From: Paraburkholderia elongata
Lineage (GTDB): Bacteria > Pseudomonadota > Gammaproteobacteria > Burkholderiales > Burkholderiaceae
Length of the DNA stretch: 38,266 nucleotides
Reading direction: 5' to 3'
NCBI RefSeq assembly: GCF_013177735.1
Contig: NZ_WOEZ01000176.1
Span: 1 to 38,266 of the forward strand
The notes under the pieces are model-generated. The model did not search any database. It saw only the letters and a list, made by a program, of their open reading frames with translations, and had not been told where the DNA came from. The position numbers and the translations under genes are program-made. Below are positions 7,808 to 16,522 of the stretch, piece by piece (position 1 is the stretch's first letter; each line of letters opens with the position of its first letter).

Positions 7808-8610
7808 CACGCGTGCTGACTGCTGACCGACAGCACTTCGCCGGTCATATACGACGCGTAGTCGCTTGCCAGAAAGACCATCACGTTCGCCACCTCCCAC
7901 ACTTCGGCGGCGCGTCCAAATGCTTCACGCGACGCCAGTTGATCGAGCAGATCGGCCGAAGCCGACTTCTTCAGAAAATCGTGCAACGCAATACTCGGCG
8001 CCACCGCGTTGATGCGCACGCCGTACGGCGCGGCTTCGAGCGCGGCGCAGCGCGTCAACGCCATCACACCAGCCTTCGCCGCCGCGTAATGCGCCTGTTC
8101 CGCCTGCGCACGCCAGCCGAGCACGGACGCGTTATTCACGATCACGCCACGGCCCCGCTGCTGCATGTGCGGCAACATCGCCCGCGTCATGCGGAAGGTG
8201 CCGGTGAGGCTAATGTCGATCACCCGCGACCATTCGGCATCGTCCATTTCGACGATGCGACGCGCACCGCCGAGCCCGGCGTTATTGATCAGCACGTCGA
8301 CGCCTTGCAGCCGGTCTTCGGCATCCGCCACCAGCGCACGCACCTCGTCTTCCACCGAGACGTTGCACAGGCGCCCGTAGATCGCCTGCAAACCGGTTTC
8401 GGCGCGCAAGGTCTCGACCGCCTGCGCGAGGCGCTTCTCGTGGATGTCGGAGATGAAGAGCGCGCGGCAGCCCTCTTCGGCGCAGCGTTTGGCGGCGGCG
8501 AAGCCGATGCCCGCACCGGCGGCCGCCGTGATCAACACGGATTTGCACGCCAGCAGTTGATGGCCCGGCACATAGGCAGGCGCGCTCCGCACCGTTTGGG
8601 ATTCGTTCAT
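7807..8610 (-). CDS. ipdF: Short-chain dehydrogenase IpdF (rings C/D pathway)
   Basis: This is a classical SDR of 267 residues. The nucleotide-binding motif is slightly unusual (TAAAGAGIG), followed by NNAGLGG, the catalytic Ser in NNASVLGWRAQ, and Tyr-Lys in HYAAAKAG. The stretches ASVLGWRAQ and HYAAAKAGVMALTRC, and the ending LASDYASYMTGEVLSVSSQH, agree closely with my recollection of mycobacterial Rv3559c (IpdF). IpdF acts on a hydroxylated HIP-derived CoA ester, oxidising the ring 5-hydroxyl. The gene overlaps fadE30 by four bases (ATGA) and the MaoC gene by one (TGATG). The start is fixed by that overlap. Confidence 0.85.
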   Translation of the reverse strand: MNESQTVRSAPAYVPGHQLLACKSVLITAAAGAGIGFAAAKRCAEEGCRALFISDIHEKRLAQAVETLRAETGLQAIYGRLCNVSVEDEVRALVADAEDRLQGVDVLINNAGLGGARRIVEMDDAEWSRVIDISLTGTFRMTRAMLPHMQQRGRGVIVNNASVLGWRAQAEQAHYAAAKAGVMALTRCAALEAAPYGVRINAVAPSIALHDFLKKSASADLLDQLASREAFGRAAEVWEVANVMVFLASDYASYMTGEVLSVSSQHA

Positions 8611-9803
8611 AGGGTTCCTCGGGGTTCTCTCGGCATGCCGAGCCCGCGCTCGGCCATGATGTTCAGCTGAATTTCGTTGGTCCCCGCGTAGATCGTGTCG
8701 GCGCGGGAGAAAAGGAACACGCCCTGCAGGCGGGTGCGTTTTGCGTCGGCGCTGTCGATCAGATTGGCGTCGAGGCCAAGCACATCCATCGCCAGTTGGC
8801 CTAGCTCGCGATGCCAGTTCGACCAGTAGTATTTGTAGATCAGCGCTTCACGGCTCAATGCGCCACTGCTTCCGTCGGCACCGGCGCCTGCCAGCATGCG
8901 CAGCGCGTTGTAACGCATCACGCGCAAACCGGCCCACGCTCGCGCGATCCGTTGACGAATCGGCGGATCATTAGCGACACCCGCTTCATGCGCCGCGTCG
9001 ACCACCCATTCGAGTTCGCGAATGAACTGCATCTGCTGACCGAGCGTGGACATGCCGCGCTCGAAGCCGAGCAGCGTCATCGCAATGCGCCAGCCGTCGC
9101 CGGGGGTGCCGACCAGGTCTTCCGCGGCGGCGAGTGCGCCGTCGAAGAACACTTCGTTGAATTCCGCGCCGCCGTTCAATTGCTTGATCGGACGAATCTC
9201 GATGCCGGGTTGGTCGAGCGGCATCAACAGGAACGACAGTCCGCGATTGCCGCGCGACTCCGGATCGGTGCGCGCGATCACAAAGATCCAGTCGGAATCG
9301 TGCGCGAGCGAGGTCCAGACTTTCTGGCCATGCACGCGCCAATTGCCGTTTTCATCGCGGACTGCACGCGTCCGGACATTCGCGAGATCTGACCCTGCGC
9401 CCGGTTCCGAATAGCCTTGGCACCAGAACTGCGTACCGTTCAGGATGCCGGGCAGAAAACGCTTACATTGGTCTTCGGTGCCGCATGCGATCAGGGTCGG
9501 CCCGAGCAAACCCTCGCCGATATGACCCATGCGTCCTGGACCGCCGGCGCGGGCGTATTCCTCGTGAAAAACCACCTGTTCGGCGACGGACATTGCACGG
9601 CCGCCTTGCTCTTTCGGCCAGCCGAGGCCAGTCCAGCCGCCGCTTGCCAGCTCGCGTTCCCATTTCTTGCGCAGCGCCGGATAAGCTTCTTCGTCGCCGG
9701 GACCGCCACGGTATTGCAGGCAGGCGAACTCGCCGCGCAGATGCGTGCTCATCCAGTCGGCGACTTCCACACGCAAGCGTTGCTGTTGCGTTTCGCTGTT
9801 CAT
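8607..9803 (-). CDS. fadE30: Acyl-CoA dehydrogenase FadE30
   Basis: This 398-residue FAD enzyme probably introduces the first double bond into HIP-CoA, starting beta-oxidation of its propionyl side chain. Landmarks are LGWPKEQGGR near the N-terminus, WCQGYSEPGAGSDLANV at the flavin site, GQKVWTSLAHDSDW, GFERGMSTLGQQ, and ADTIYAGTNEIQ near the C-terminus. These match mycobacterial FadE30 (Rv3560c) closely. As in that subfamily, the YEGT glutamate of many acyl-CoA dehydrogenases is replaced by Ala (YAGT). The gene overlaps ipdF (ATGA) downstream and the preceding FadE gene (TGATG). The pairing with that second FadE suggests a heteromeric enzyme, as is known for several steroid acyl-CoA dehydrogenases. 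Confidence 0.87.
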   Translation of the reverse strand: MNSETQQQRLRVEVADWMSTHLRGEFACLQYRGGPGDEEAYPALRKKWERELASGGWTGLGWPKEQGGRAMSVAEQVVFHEEYARAGGPGRMGHIGEGLLGPTLIACGTEDQCKRFLPGILNGTQFWCQGYSEPGAGSDLANVRTRAVRDENGNWRVHGQKVWTSLAHDSDWIFVIARTDPESRGNRGLSFLLMPLDQPGIEIRPIKQLNGGAEFNEVFFDGALAAAEDLVGTPGDGWRIAMTLLGFERGMSTLGQQMQFIRELEWVVDAAHEAGVANDPPIRQRIARAWAGLRVMRYNALRMLAGAGADGSSGALSREALIYKYYWSNWHRELGQLAMDVLGLDANLIDSADAKRTRLQGVFLFSRADTIYAGTNEIQLNIMAERGLGMPREPRGTL

Positions 9804-11203
9804 CAGAGCACTCCCGCGAGGACGGCTTGCACGTGGTCGGCATGCGCAAGCGGCAAGGGCAACGCTGCGCCCGAAGCCTCGTTACGATCGATCACCTGCG
9901 CCGCGATAAACGACAGCATCTGCGCGGTCGTGCCGAATTGCGCGCTGCAAGCCTGCGCGCGTTTGAAATACAGTTGCGGGTCGTATTCCCATGTGAAGCC
10001 GACGCCGCCGTGCAACTGGATCGATTCCTGGACGCAGAAGCGGAACGCGTCGTTGGCAGTGGCTTTTGCTGTGGCGATATCGGCAAGCACGTCCGGTGGT
10101 AACGAAGCGCCTGCCTGATTGCGCATTTGGTCAGGCACCTGAGTCCGCACTTGAGCCGACACCTGATCCCGCGCCTGATCCCACGCCTGCGCCGCACCGA
10201 GCACGGCCGAACGGGCCGCCTCGATTTCGACCATCATCTGCGCGCAACGATGTTTGACCGCCTGAAACGACGCGATCGCACGGCCGAATTGCACGCGCTC
10301 TGCCGTATAGGCAAGCGTGAGGTCGAGGCATTGCTGCGCACCGCCGAGTTGTTCCGCGGCCAGCGCCAACGCTGCAAACCATGCTGTGCCAGACAGCGCA
10401 CGTTGCGCCTCGCTGCCCCACGCCAGCATCGCGCGACGCGGCACATCGACCGCATTCAGTTCGATACGTGCCAGCGGACGCGTCGCATCCAGCGTGACAA
10501 GCGGCGTGCGCACGAGACCGGCAAGATCAGCGCAGTTCAATTCGAACAGCGCGATGGATTGCGCTTCGTTCGCGATCAAAGCGGACACCAGCACCAAATC
10601 GGCGCTCGCACCGTCGACAACCTGTGCCAACGTGCCTGACAGACGGTAGCCGTGATCTGTCTCTTCCGCGCAAACCGCAACCGTACGTGCGTCAAAGCCG
10701 GGCGCAGCGTACGCAGAAGCCGCGCGCCCATCGACGCCGCCCGCAGCGTACGCCAAAGCCGCGCGCCCATTGACGCTACCCGCAGCGACCACAGAAGCCG
10801 CCCTCGCATCGAAGCCGGCCGCGGCGTGCGACGCGAGCGTCGCACTCACCTCGCCGTTAGCTATCCGCGAGAGCCATTCACGAGCTGCCGCCGATTCGCA
10901 CTGCGCCAGCGCCGTCACCGCTAGGCACACCGTGCTGAAGTAAGGCACGCAGGCGAGGCGCCGCCCCATCTGCTCCATCAGCAACACCAGTTCCAACGCG
11001 CCCAGGCCCGCACCGCCCGCGGCTTCCGGCACGGTCAGCGCGCACCAGCCGAGATCGCCTGCGAGCGTGCGCCACAGGACATCGTCGCGGCCCGCAGTGT
11101 GTTCGATCGCCTGCCGCACAGCCGCCGACGCGCTGCGCTCCGCCAGCACCTCGGCCGCCGAATCGCGAATCATGGTCTGTTCTTCGGAGAGAGCGAGATT
11201 CAT
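9803..11203 (-). CDS. Acyl-CoA dehydrogenase with in-frame repeat expansions
   Basis: This is an acyl-CoA dehydrogenase, with MNLALSEEQTMIRDSAAEVL at the N-terminus, ERVQFGRAIASFQAVKH in the middle, and QLHGGVGFTWEYDPQLYFKR at the C-terminus. I chose ATG 11203, where family similarity begins. At 466 residues it is some 80 longer than usual. The excess sits in two low-complexity inserts: residues 127-178, four copies of a 13-residue unit (AAxGxDxRAASxx), and residues 342-365, six tetrapeptides of the type DQxR. Both fall in likely surface loops, and the frame and flanking motifs are intact. The gene abuts fadE30 (TGATG), so it may be the partner subunit of a FadE heteromer, comparable to mycobacterial FadE32/33. 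The exact orthologue cannot be settled by eye. Confidence 0.83.
   Translation of the reverse strand: MNLALSEEQTMIRDSAAEVLAERSASAAVRQAIEHTAGRDDVLWRTLAGDLGWCALTVPEAAGGAGLGALELVLLMEQMGRRLACVPYFSTVCLAVTALAQCESAAAREWLSRIANGEVSATLASHAAAGFDARAASVVAAGSVNGRAALAYAAGGVDGRAASAYAAPGFDARTVAVCAEETDHGYRLSGTLAQVVDGASADLVLVSALIANEAQSIALFELNCADLAGLVRTPLVTLDATRPLARIELNAVDVPRRAMLAWGSEAQRALSGTAWFAALALAAEQLGGAQQCLDLTLAYTAERVQFGRAIASFQAVKHRCAQMMVEIEAARSAVLGAAQAWDQARDQVSAQVRTQVPDQMRNQAGASLPPDVLADIATAKATANDAFRFCVQESIQLHGGVGFTWEYDPQLYFKRAQACSAQFGTTAQMLSFIAAQVIDRNEASGAALPLPLAHADHVQAVLAGVL
10109..10180. repeat. 12-bp in-frame tandem repeat
   Basis: Six degenerate 12-bp units (consensus CTGATCCCGCGC on the plus strand) encode DQAR-DQVS-AQVR-TQVP-DQMR-NQAG in the acyl-CoA dehydrogenase. 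The unit length keeps the reading frame. Confidence 0.75.
10670..10825. repeat. 39-bp in-frame minisatellite (four copies)
   Basis: Four tandem units of 39 bp encode residues 127-178 of the acyl-CoA dehydrogenase: AAAGFDARAASVV, AAGSVNGRAALAY, AAGGVDGRAASAY, AAPGFDARTVAVC. The copies are diverged but in register, and the enzyme resumes normal family sequence directly after them (GYRLSG). Confidence 0.8.
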
Positions 11204-11207
11204 CGCA

Positions 11208-12083
11208 TCAGCTTCCGTAGACCTGCTGCGCCGGCTCACGTTCTGCAACCAGCGCCGCCACCGCCCCACCCAGTGCAGTGACTTGCCAGCGTGCGCCGAT
11301 GTCGATGCGCGGCCCCGTGCGCCAGCCTTCGGCGACCGCGATCATGCCGCCCGCCGCTTCGAACACCTGACCGGTCACGTCACGCGATTGCACGCTGCCT
11401 AGCCAGACGACCAGCGGCGCCACGTTGGCCGGATCGAAGTAATCGAAGCCGTCGGCGGGCTTTTTCATCATTTCGGAGAACACGCCTTCGGTCATCGACG
11501 TGCGCGCCGCCGGCGCCAACGCGTTCACCCGTACACCATAACGTTGCAACTCCGCGGCCTGCATCAACGTCAAGGCAGCGATTGCCGCTTTGGCCGCGCC
11601 ATAGTTCGCCTGGCCGATCGACCCTTGCAGACCCGCCCCCGAACTGGTGTTGACGATGCGCGCATCCACCTCGCGCCCCGCCTTCGACGCATCGCGCCAC
11701 TCGCGTGCCAGCAGCTGCGACAGACAGAAATGCCCCCGCAGATGCACGCGCATCACGTCGTCCCAATCGCTTTCGGTCATGCTGGTGAACATCCGGTCGC
11801 GGCAGATGCCCGCGTTGTTCACCAGCACATGAATCTCGCCGAAGGCTTCGTGCGTGGCGTCGATGATGCGTTGCGCGGTGTCGATACGCGTGATGTCGTC
11901 GGCATTCGCAAGTGCCCGGCCGCCGGCTCGCACGATCTCGTCGCAGACGGCTTGTGCGGCCTCCTGACGAATATCGTTGACCACTACCGCAGCACCGTCG
12001 GCGGCAAACGCCAGCGCGTACTCGCGGCCCAATCCTCCACCCGCGCCGGTAATGATCACGGTGCGCTCGTTGCAGATTCCCAT
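11208..12083 (-). CDS. SDR-family 3-hydroxyacyl-CoA dehydrogenase
   Basis: This is a 291-residue SDR. It has TGAGGGLGREYALAFA (TGxxxGxG), a VVVNDI strand end suggesting an acidic NAD-binding residue, NNAGICRD, the catalytic Ser in NTSSGAGL, and YGAAKAA. The GREYALAFA and VFEAAGGMIAVAEGW segments resemble the dehydrogenase domain of peroxisomal multifunctional enzyme 2 and the mycobacterial Hsd4A group. That fits oxidation of a 3-hydroxyacyl-CoA in beta-oxidation rather than of a free steroid alcohol. I chose ATG 12083 (MGICNERTVIITG), which has a GAGG ribosome site. It lies 44 bp after fadA6 and 4 bp before the next FadE gene. The substrate is inferred to be a HIP-derived hydroxyacyl-CoA. Confidence 0.8.
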   Translation of the reverse strand: MGICNERTVIITGAGGGLGREYALAFAADGAAVVVNDIRQEAAQAVCDEIVRAGGRALANADDITRIDTAQRIIDATHEAFGEIHVLVNNAGICRDRMFTSMTESDWDDVMRVHLRGHFCLSQLLAREWRDASKAGREVDARIVNTSSGAGLQGSIGQANYGAAKAAIAALTLMQAAELQRYGVRVNALAPAARTSMTEGVFSEMMKKPADGFDYFDPANVAPLVVWLGSVQSRDVTGQVFEAAGGMIAVAEGWRTGPRIDIGARWQVTALGGAVAALVAEREPAQQVYGS

Positions 12084-12127
12084 GCCTACCTCGTTCAAGT
12101 GCTCTTCAGTCTTCAACAGTGATGCGC

Positions 12128-13279
12128 TTACAGGCGCTCGATGATCGTGACGTTGGCAAGGCCGCCGCCCTCGCACATCGTTTGCAAGCCGTAGCGGCCT
12201 TGCGTGCGTTCAAGCTCGTGCAGGAGGCTCGTCATCAGCCGCGCGCCGGTTGCGCCGAGCGGATGGCCGAGCGCGATTGCGCCACCGTTCGGATTGGTCT
12301 TCTCGTGCGGGTAACTGGTTTCGGCCAGCCACGCGAGCGCCACCGAGGCAAATGCTTCGTTCAACTCCACCACGTCGATGTCGGCGAGAGCGAGGCCGGC
12401 CTTCTTCAATGCGTGACGTGTCGCGGGAATCGGCGCGGTGAGCATCCACAGCGGATCGTCGCCGAGCACGCTCAGGTGATGGATACGGGCGCGAGGCGTG
12501 AGACCGTAACGCTTGAGCGCCTCTTCGGAGACGATCAGCAGCGCCGCTGCCGCATCGCAGGTCTGGCTCGAGACAGCCGCCGTTAGCGCACCGCCGGGCA
12601 TCAGTGGTTCGAGCGAAGCCATCTTGGCGAGCGTGGTGTCCTTGCGCGGCGTCTCGTCATGAACGACGCCAGCGAACGGCACGATCTCGCGCGCAAAGTA
12701 ACCGCCTTCGATTGCTGCCAACGCGCGCCGATGACTCTCCAGCGCGTACTGCTCCATCGTTTCGCGCGACAGGTTCCAGTGATCCGCGATCCGCTGCACG
12801 GCATGAAACTGCGAGACCGGCGCATCGCCGAACCGCGCGCGCCAGCCGATGCTGCCCGAGAACGGATCGGTGAATCCGAACGGCTCAGCCGCCGTCATCG
12901 CCGACGAAATCGGAATCTGCGTCATGGTCTGCACGCCGCCCGCGACCACCACATCCTGCGTGCCGCTCATCACGGCCTGCGCGGCGAAATGCACGGCCTG
13001 CTGCGACGAGCCGCATTGCCGGTCCACCGTCACGCCGGGCACCGTCAATGGCAAGCCCGCGGCAAGCCAGCAGGTGCGCGCGATATTGCCCGCCAGCGGA
13101 CCGATCGTATCGACGCAGCCGAACACCACGTCGTCATACTCATCGGCGGGAACGCCGTTACGGGCGACCAGTTCCTTCAGCACGAAGCCGCCGAGATCCG
13201 CGGCATGCACCTGCGCGAGTCCGCCTTTGCGGCGGCCGGTCGGCGTGCGCAACGCATCGACGATATAAGCCTGTTTCAT
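12128..13279 (-). CDS. fadA6: Thiolase FadA6
   Basis: This 383-residue thiolase is close to mycobacterial FadA6 (Rv3556c), which acts at the end of rings C/D degradation. Agreeing segments include VDRQCGSSQQA (nucleophile Cys), SGTQDVVVAGGVQ, MTQIPISSAMT, NPNGGAIALGHPLGATGA and QTMCEGGGLANVTIIERL. I chose ATG 13279 (MKQAYIVDALRTPTGRRKG), where family similarity starts and which overlaps the fadE32 stop as ATGA; the open frame upstream lacks thiolase sequence. Its neighbours are fadE32/fadE31 on one side and SDR/FadE/fadE30 on the other, the same functional set that surrounds fadA6 in actinobacteria. Confidence 0.9.
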   Translation of the reverse strand: MKQAYIVDALRTPTGRRKGGLAQVHAADLGGFVLKELVARNGVPADEYDDVVFGCVDTIGPLAGNIARTCWLAAGLPLTVPGVTVDRQCGSSQQAVHFAAQAVMSGTQDVVVAGGVQTMTQIPISSAMTAAEPFGFTDPFSGSIGWRARFGDAPVSQFHAVQRIADHWNLSRETMEQYALESHRRALAAIEGGYFAREIVPFAGVVHDETPRKDTTLAKMASLEPLMPGGALTAAVSSQTCDAAAALLIVSEEALKRYGLTPRARIHHLSVLGDDPLWMLTAPIPATRHALKKAGLALADIDVVELNEAFASVALAWLAETSYPHEKTNPNGGAIALGHPLGATGARLMTSLLHELERTQGRYGLQTMCEGGGLANVTIIERL

Positions 13280-14340
13280 TGCGATTCCAGTTCGAAAGTA
13301 CGGGCCGGTCCGATCGGTGTGCGCGCTTCGAGCAGCGCATCCGCGACGCGGGCCTTGTGAAATGTCGTGTCGCCCCAGCTGCCCGAGAGCGCCCAGATGC
13401 GTTTCATGAAGATCTGCAAGTCGAGTTCCCACGTGTAGCCGATTGCGCCATGAACCTGCATCGCGTGACGCGCGGCCAGTTGCGCGGCCGCGGTAGCGGC
13501 AAGCTTGGCGTGTGAGACATATAACGCGCGGTTCGGGTCGTTGTCCGCGATCGCACAGGCGGCCCGATACACCACCGGCCGCGCGAACTCATAACGGATG
13601 GCGACGTCGGCGAGCAGATGCTTGAGCGCCTGATACGAGCCGATCGGTTTGCCGAACTGCTTGCGTTGCGCGCTGTAATCGATCGCGACATCGAGCACGC
13701 GTTGCGTGAGGCCGAGCAATTGCGCGGCGACCGCCAACGCGCCCTGGTCCAGTGCTTTTGCGAGGAGCGGTGCGGCTTGCTCACGGCGCGCGATACGCGT
13801 ATCCGCCGACGCTTGCCAATCGAGTTCGAACAGCCGACGCGACGGGTCGATGCTCTCCACCGCACTCAATCTGCAAGCGCCGGGCGTAAGCCAATGCAAC
13901 TCGCCGTCCCGCTCGCATAACAGAACCCGCGCGACGTGCGCATCGCTAACATACGGATTCACCGGATGCGCAACCGCCACGCGCGCTGTACCCGCCGCGA
14001 TATCGCGCAGCACCGCGTCGCGTTGCGCGCTGGTGGGCAAACCTTCCAGCATGCCGACGGCCACGAGCGCCGTATCGAGTAGCGGCTCCGGTCCCGCGAA
14101 ATAGCCATAAGTCTGCGCGAGCAGCGCCCACTCCACGTCACCGAGCCCCATGCCGTCGTGACTTTCCGGCACCGACACCGCCGTCAGCCCTTGTGAGGCA
14201 AACATGTCCCACATGCGCTCCGAGCGGCCTGTGGGCGTGGCCCACAACTCGCGGATCAACTCCGGCGTCATCTCCGTCATCAGAAAGCGCTTGACGCTGT
14301 TTGCCAACGCTTCCTGATCTTCGTTGAATACGAAATCCAT
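13276..14340 (-). CDS. fadE32: Acyl-CoA dehydrogenase FadE32-like
   Basis: This 354-residue acyl-CoA dehydrogenase is of the shorter, divergent partner type: MDFVFNEDQEALANSVKRFL at the N-terminus, QRKQFGKPIGSYQALKHLLADV in the middle, and QVHGAIGYTWELDLQIFMKR near the end. The ATG has a GAGGA ribosome site. It sits between fadA6 (ATGA overlap) and fadE31 (72-bp gap). In mycobacteria FadE31, FadE32 and FadE33 form heteromeric dehydrogenases late in rings C/D degradation. The order and pairing here suggest the same with the next gene. Whether this or the repeat-bearing FadE is the true FadE32 counterpart is uncertain, so the symbol is provisional. Confidence 0.75.
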   Translation of the reverse strand: MDFVFNEDQEALANSVKRFLMTEMTPELIRELWATPTGRSERMWDMFASQGLTAVSVPESHDGMGLGDVEWALLAQTYGYFAGPEPLLDTALVAVGMLEGLPTSAQRDAVLRDIAAGTARVAVAHPVNPYVSDAHVARVLLCERDGELHWLTPGACRLSAVESIDPSRRLFELDWQASADTRIARREQAAPLLAKALDQGALAVAAQLLGLTQRVLDVAIDYSAQRKQFGKPIGSYQALKHLLADVAIRYEFARPVVYRAACAIADNDPNRALYVSHAKLAATAAAQLAARHAMQVHGAIGYTWELDLQIFMKRIWALSGSWGDTTFHKARVADALLEARTPIGPARTFELESQ

Positions 14341-14412
14341 AGTTCCTCGCTCAATCCTTTAAGCGTCTGAATGCGGGCTGCAGCGGGTTGCATGCCGCTT
14401 GCAGCACCGGCA

Positions 14413-15594
14413 TCACGAGCGCGGCATTCCCAGCATCCGTTCCGCGACGATGTTGCGTTGAATCTCGTTGGTGCCCGCATAGATCGGCCCGGCCTGCGCG
14501 AACAGGAAGCCATCGAGCCAGGTGCCGAGCGCCGCGTGTTGCTCGTGCGTTTGCGGCACGACCTCGGCGCGCGCGCCGAGAATATCGAGTGCGGTTTGAT
14601 GCATGCGCAGATCGAGTTCGGACCAGAACACCTTGTTGGTACTCGACTCCGCTCCGATGTGGCCGCCCTTCTGCAAACGGCTCGCGGTCGCGTAAGTGGA
14701 GAGCGCGTAGGCCTGCGCATCCATCCACGCGCCAATCACCCGGTCGCGCAAGGTCGGATCGCGGTCGGCCTGTTCGCGGTGCGCCAGATAGAGCGCGCGC
14801 AACGCTTCGGCGGTGCGTTGAAAGCGCGCGGGCGAGCGCAGCATCAGGCCGCGTTCGAACCCGGCGGTTGCCATGGCGACCTGCCAGCCCATGCCTTCGC
14901 CGGCGAGACGGTTCTCGACCGGCACGCGCACGTCGTCGAAAAAAATCTCGGCAAAACCGGTGTGGCCGTTCAACTGCCGGATCGGCCGCACCGTGATGCC
15001 CGGGGTCGACAGCGGCACCATCAGGAAGGTCAGGCCGTGATGGCGGGTGGATTGCGGATCGCTGCGAAACAGGCCGAACAGCCAGTCGGCCCACACCGCG
15101 CGGGTCGACCATATCTTCTGGCCGTTCAGGATGTATTCGCCGCCCTTGCCTTCATCGGTGCGGATGGCGCTCGTGCGGATCGCCGCCATGTCGGAGCCTG
15201 CGTTGGGCTCGGACCATCCTTGCGCCCATACGTGTTCGCCCGCCGCCATCGCCGGCAGAAAGCGCGCCTTTTGCTTGTCCGTGCCGAAGTCCATCAAGGT
15301 CGGGCCGAGCAGGAAGATGCCGTTCTGATTCACGCGCATCGGTGCATCGGCGCGCCAGTATTCTTCTTCGAAGATCAGCCACTCGATCAGATCGCAACCG
15401 CGCCCACCCAGTTCGCGTGGCCACGTCACCATGCTCCAGCGGCCCGAATGCAGCGTGCGCTCCCATTCCCGATGCGCGGCGAAACCCGCTTCGGTATCGA
15501 AGCTCGGCAGCGGTTCGCACGGCACGTGGACCGCGAGCCAGCTGCGGATCTCGGCGCGAAACGCGCGTTGCGCCGGCGTGTAGTCGAGCTTCAT
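14413..15594 (-). CDS. fadE31: Acyl-CoA dehydrogenase FadE31
   Basis: This 393-residue acyl-CoA dehydrogenase is very similar in layout to mycobacterial FadE31. It has VTWPRELGGRGCDLIEWLIF, EEEYWRADAP, WAQGWSEPNAGSDMA at the flavin site, LNGQKIWSTRAVWADW, LFRSDP, RSPARFQRTAEAL, GAESSTNKVFWSELDLRMHQ, and PIYAGTNEIQRNI at the end. The YEGT glutamate is Ala, as in FadE31. The start overlaps the preceding hydratase stop (ATGA, 15591-15594). It probably works with the FadE32-like subunit on a ring-opened CoA thioester after IpdAB. Confidence 0.87.
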   Translation of the reverse strand: MKLDYTPAQRAFRAEIRSWLAVHVPCEPLPSFDTEAGFAAHREWERTLHSGRWSMVTWPRELGGRGCDLIEWLIFEEEYWRADAPMRVNQNGIFLLGPTLMDFGTDKQKARFLPAMAAGEHVWAQGWSEPNAGSDMAAIRTSAIRTDEGKGGEYILNGQKIWSTRAVWADWLFGLFRSDPQSTRHHGLTFLMVPLSTPGITVRPIRQLNGHTGFAEIFFDDVRVPVENRLAGEGMGWQVAMATAGFERGLMLRSPARFQRTAEALRALYLAHREQADRDPTLRDRVIGAWMDAQAYALSTYATASRLQKGGHIGAESSTNKVFWSELDLRMHQTALDILGARAEVVPQTHEQHAALGTWLDGFLFAQAGPIYAGTNEIQRNIVAERMLGMPRS

Positions 15595-16409
15595 GCGCGC
15601 GCTCCGGCCTGGCGTTCGGCATCATTGGCGCCATTGAACTGCGCGTCGCGTTTTTCGACGAAGGCCGAGCGTGCTTCCGCCGAATCGTTCGTCATATACG
15701 CCTGCAATGTGAAGCCCTGCTCCCAGCGGTATTTGTCTTCGAGGTCACCGTCTTCGACGCCGTTCAGTGCTTCTTTCGCGAGTTGCAGCATCGCCGGGCT
15801 CTTCGTGGCGATCTTGCGGGCGATCTCGAACGCGGCCTCGCGCAGTTGTTCGCGCGGCACCACGCGTTCGACCGCGCCGAGCCGGTAGGCTTCAGCGGCG
15901 TCGACCATGTCGCCCGTGAAATACATGGCGCGCACTTTCTGCACGCCGAACATACGCTGCAGATGCGCGCCGCCGCCCATCGCGCCCCGGTCGATCTCGG
16001 GCACGCCGAAACGCGCGCAATCGGACGCGACGATCACGTCCGCCGCGCCGCAGATGCCGATGCCGCCGCCCAGCACGAAACCATGTACCGCGACGATCAC
16101 CGGTTTCGGGTTGCGATGCACCGCGCGAAAGGTCGCGTAATTGCCGGCGTTGACCGCGACGATCCGTTCGGGATGCGCCGCCAGTTCCTTGATATCGACG
16201 CCCGCGCAAAAACCGCGCCCGGCGCCGCGCAGCACGATCACGTGCACGCTGTCGTCGCGGCCGAGCGCGTCGATTGCGTCGGCCAACGCTTGCCAGCCGC
16301 GTGCATCGAGCGCATTGACCGGCGGCTGGTCGATCACCAGTTCTCCGATGCCGCCTTCGCGTTCAATCCTGAACGGCAGCGACCGGACGCTATTGATGGG
16401 TTCTGTCAT
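15591..16409 (-). CDS. Enoyl-CoA hydratase/isomerase family protein
   Basis: This is a 272-residue crotonase-fold protein. The two oxyanion-hole segments are GFCAGVDIKEL and GFVLGGGIGICGAADVI. The position usually held by the first catalytic Glu is in GVPEIDRGAMGGG. The ATG has a GGAG ribosome site, and the stop overlaps the fadE31 start. It differs from the EchA20-type protein in the same operon. It is a candidate for hydrating an unsaturated CoA intermediate made by the FadE enzymes, comparable in role to ScdN proposed in Comamonas, but that correspondence is a guess from context. A 113-bp gap with no evident gene separates it from ipdC, the largest gap inside this operon. Confidence 0.82.
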   Translation of the reverse strand: MTEPINSVRSLPFRIEREGGIGELVIDQPPVNALDARGWQALADAIDALGRDDSVHVIVLRGAGRGFCAGVDIKELAAHPERIVAVNAGNYATFRAVHRNPKPVIVAVHGFVLGGGIGICGAADVIVASDCARFGVPEIDRGAMGGGAHLQRMFGVQKVRAMYFTGDMVDAAEAYRLGAVERVVPREQLREAAFEIARKIATKSPAMLQLAKEALNGVEDGDLEDKYRWEQGFTLQAYMTNDSAEARSAFVEKRDAQFNGANDAERQAGARA

Positions 16410-16522
16410 GTCTCCGTCCCTGGTGAATGATGTGGATTTGTTTTATGAGGTCACGCGCTGGGTCACACGCGGCCTCGTGCTGTGGCGCATACGTTGGAGC
16501 GCGTGTGTCGTCATGGGTTGAT

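Noticed and set aside
14371..15888. 505-codon plus-strand open frame across fadE31
   Set aside because: Runs antisense through two genes with clear family motifs; composition is that of a shadow frame.
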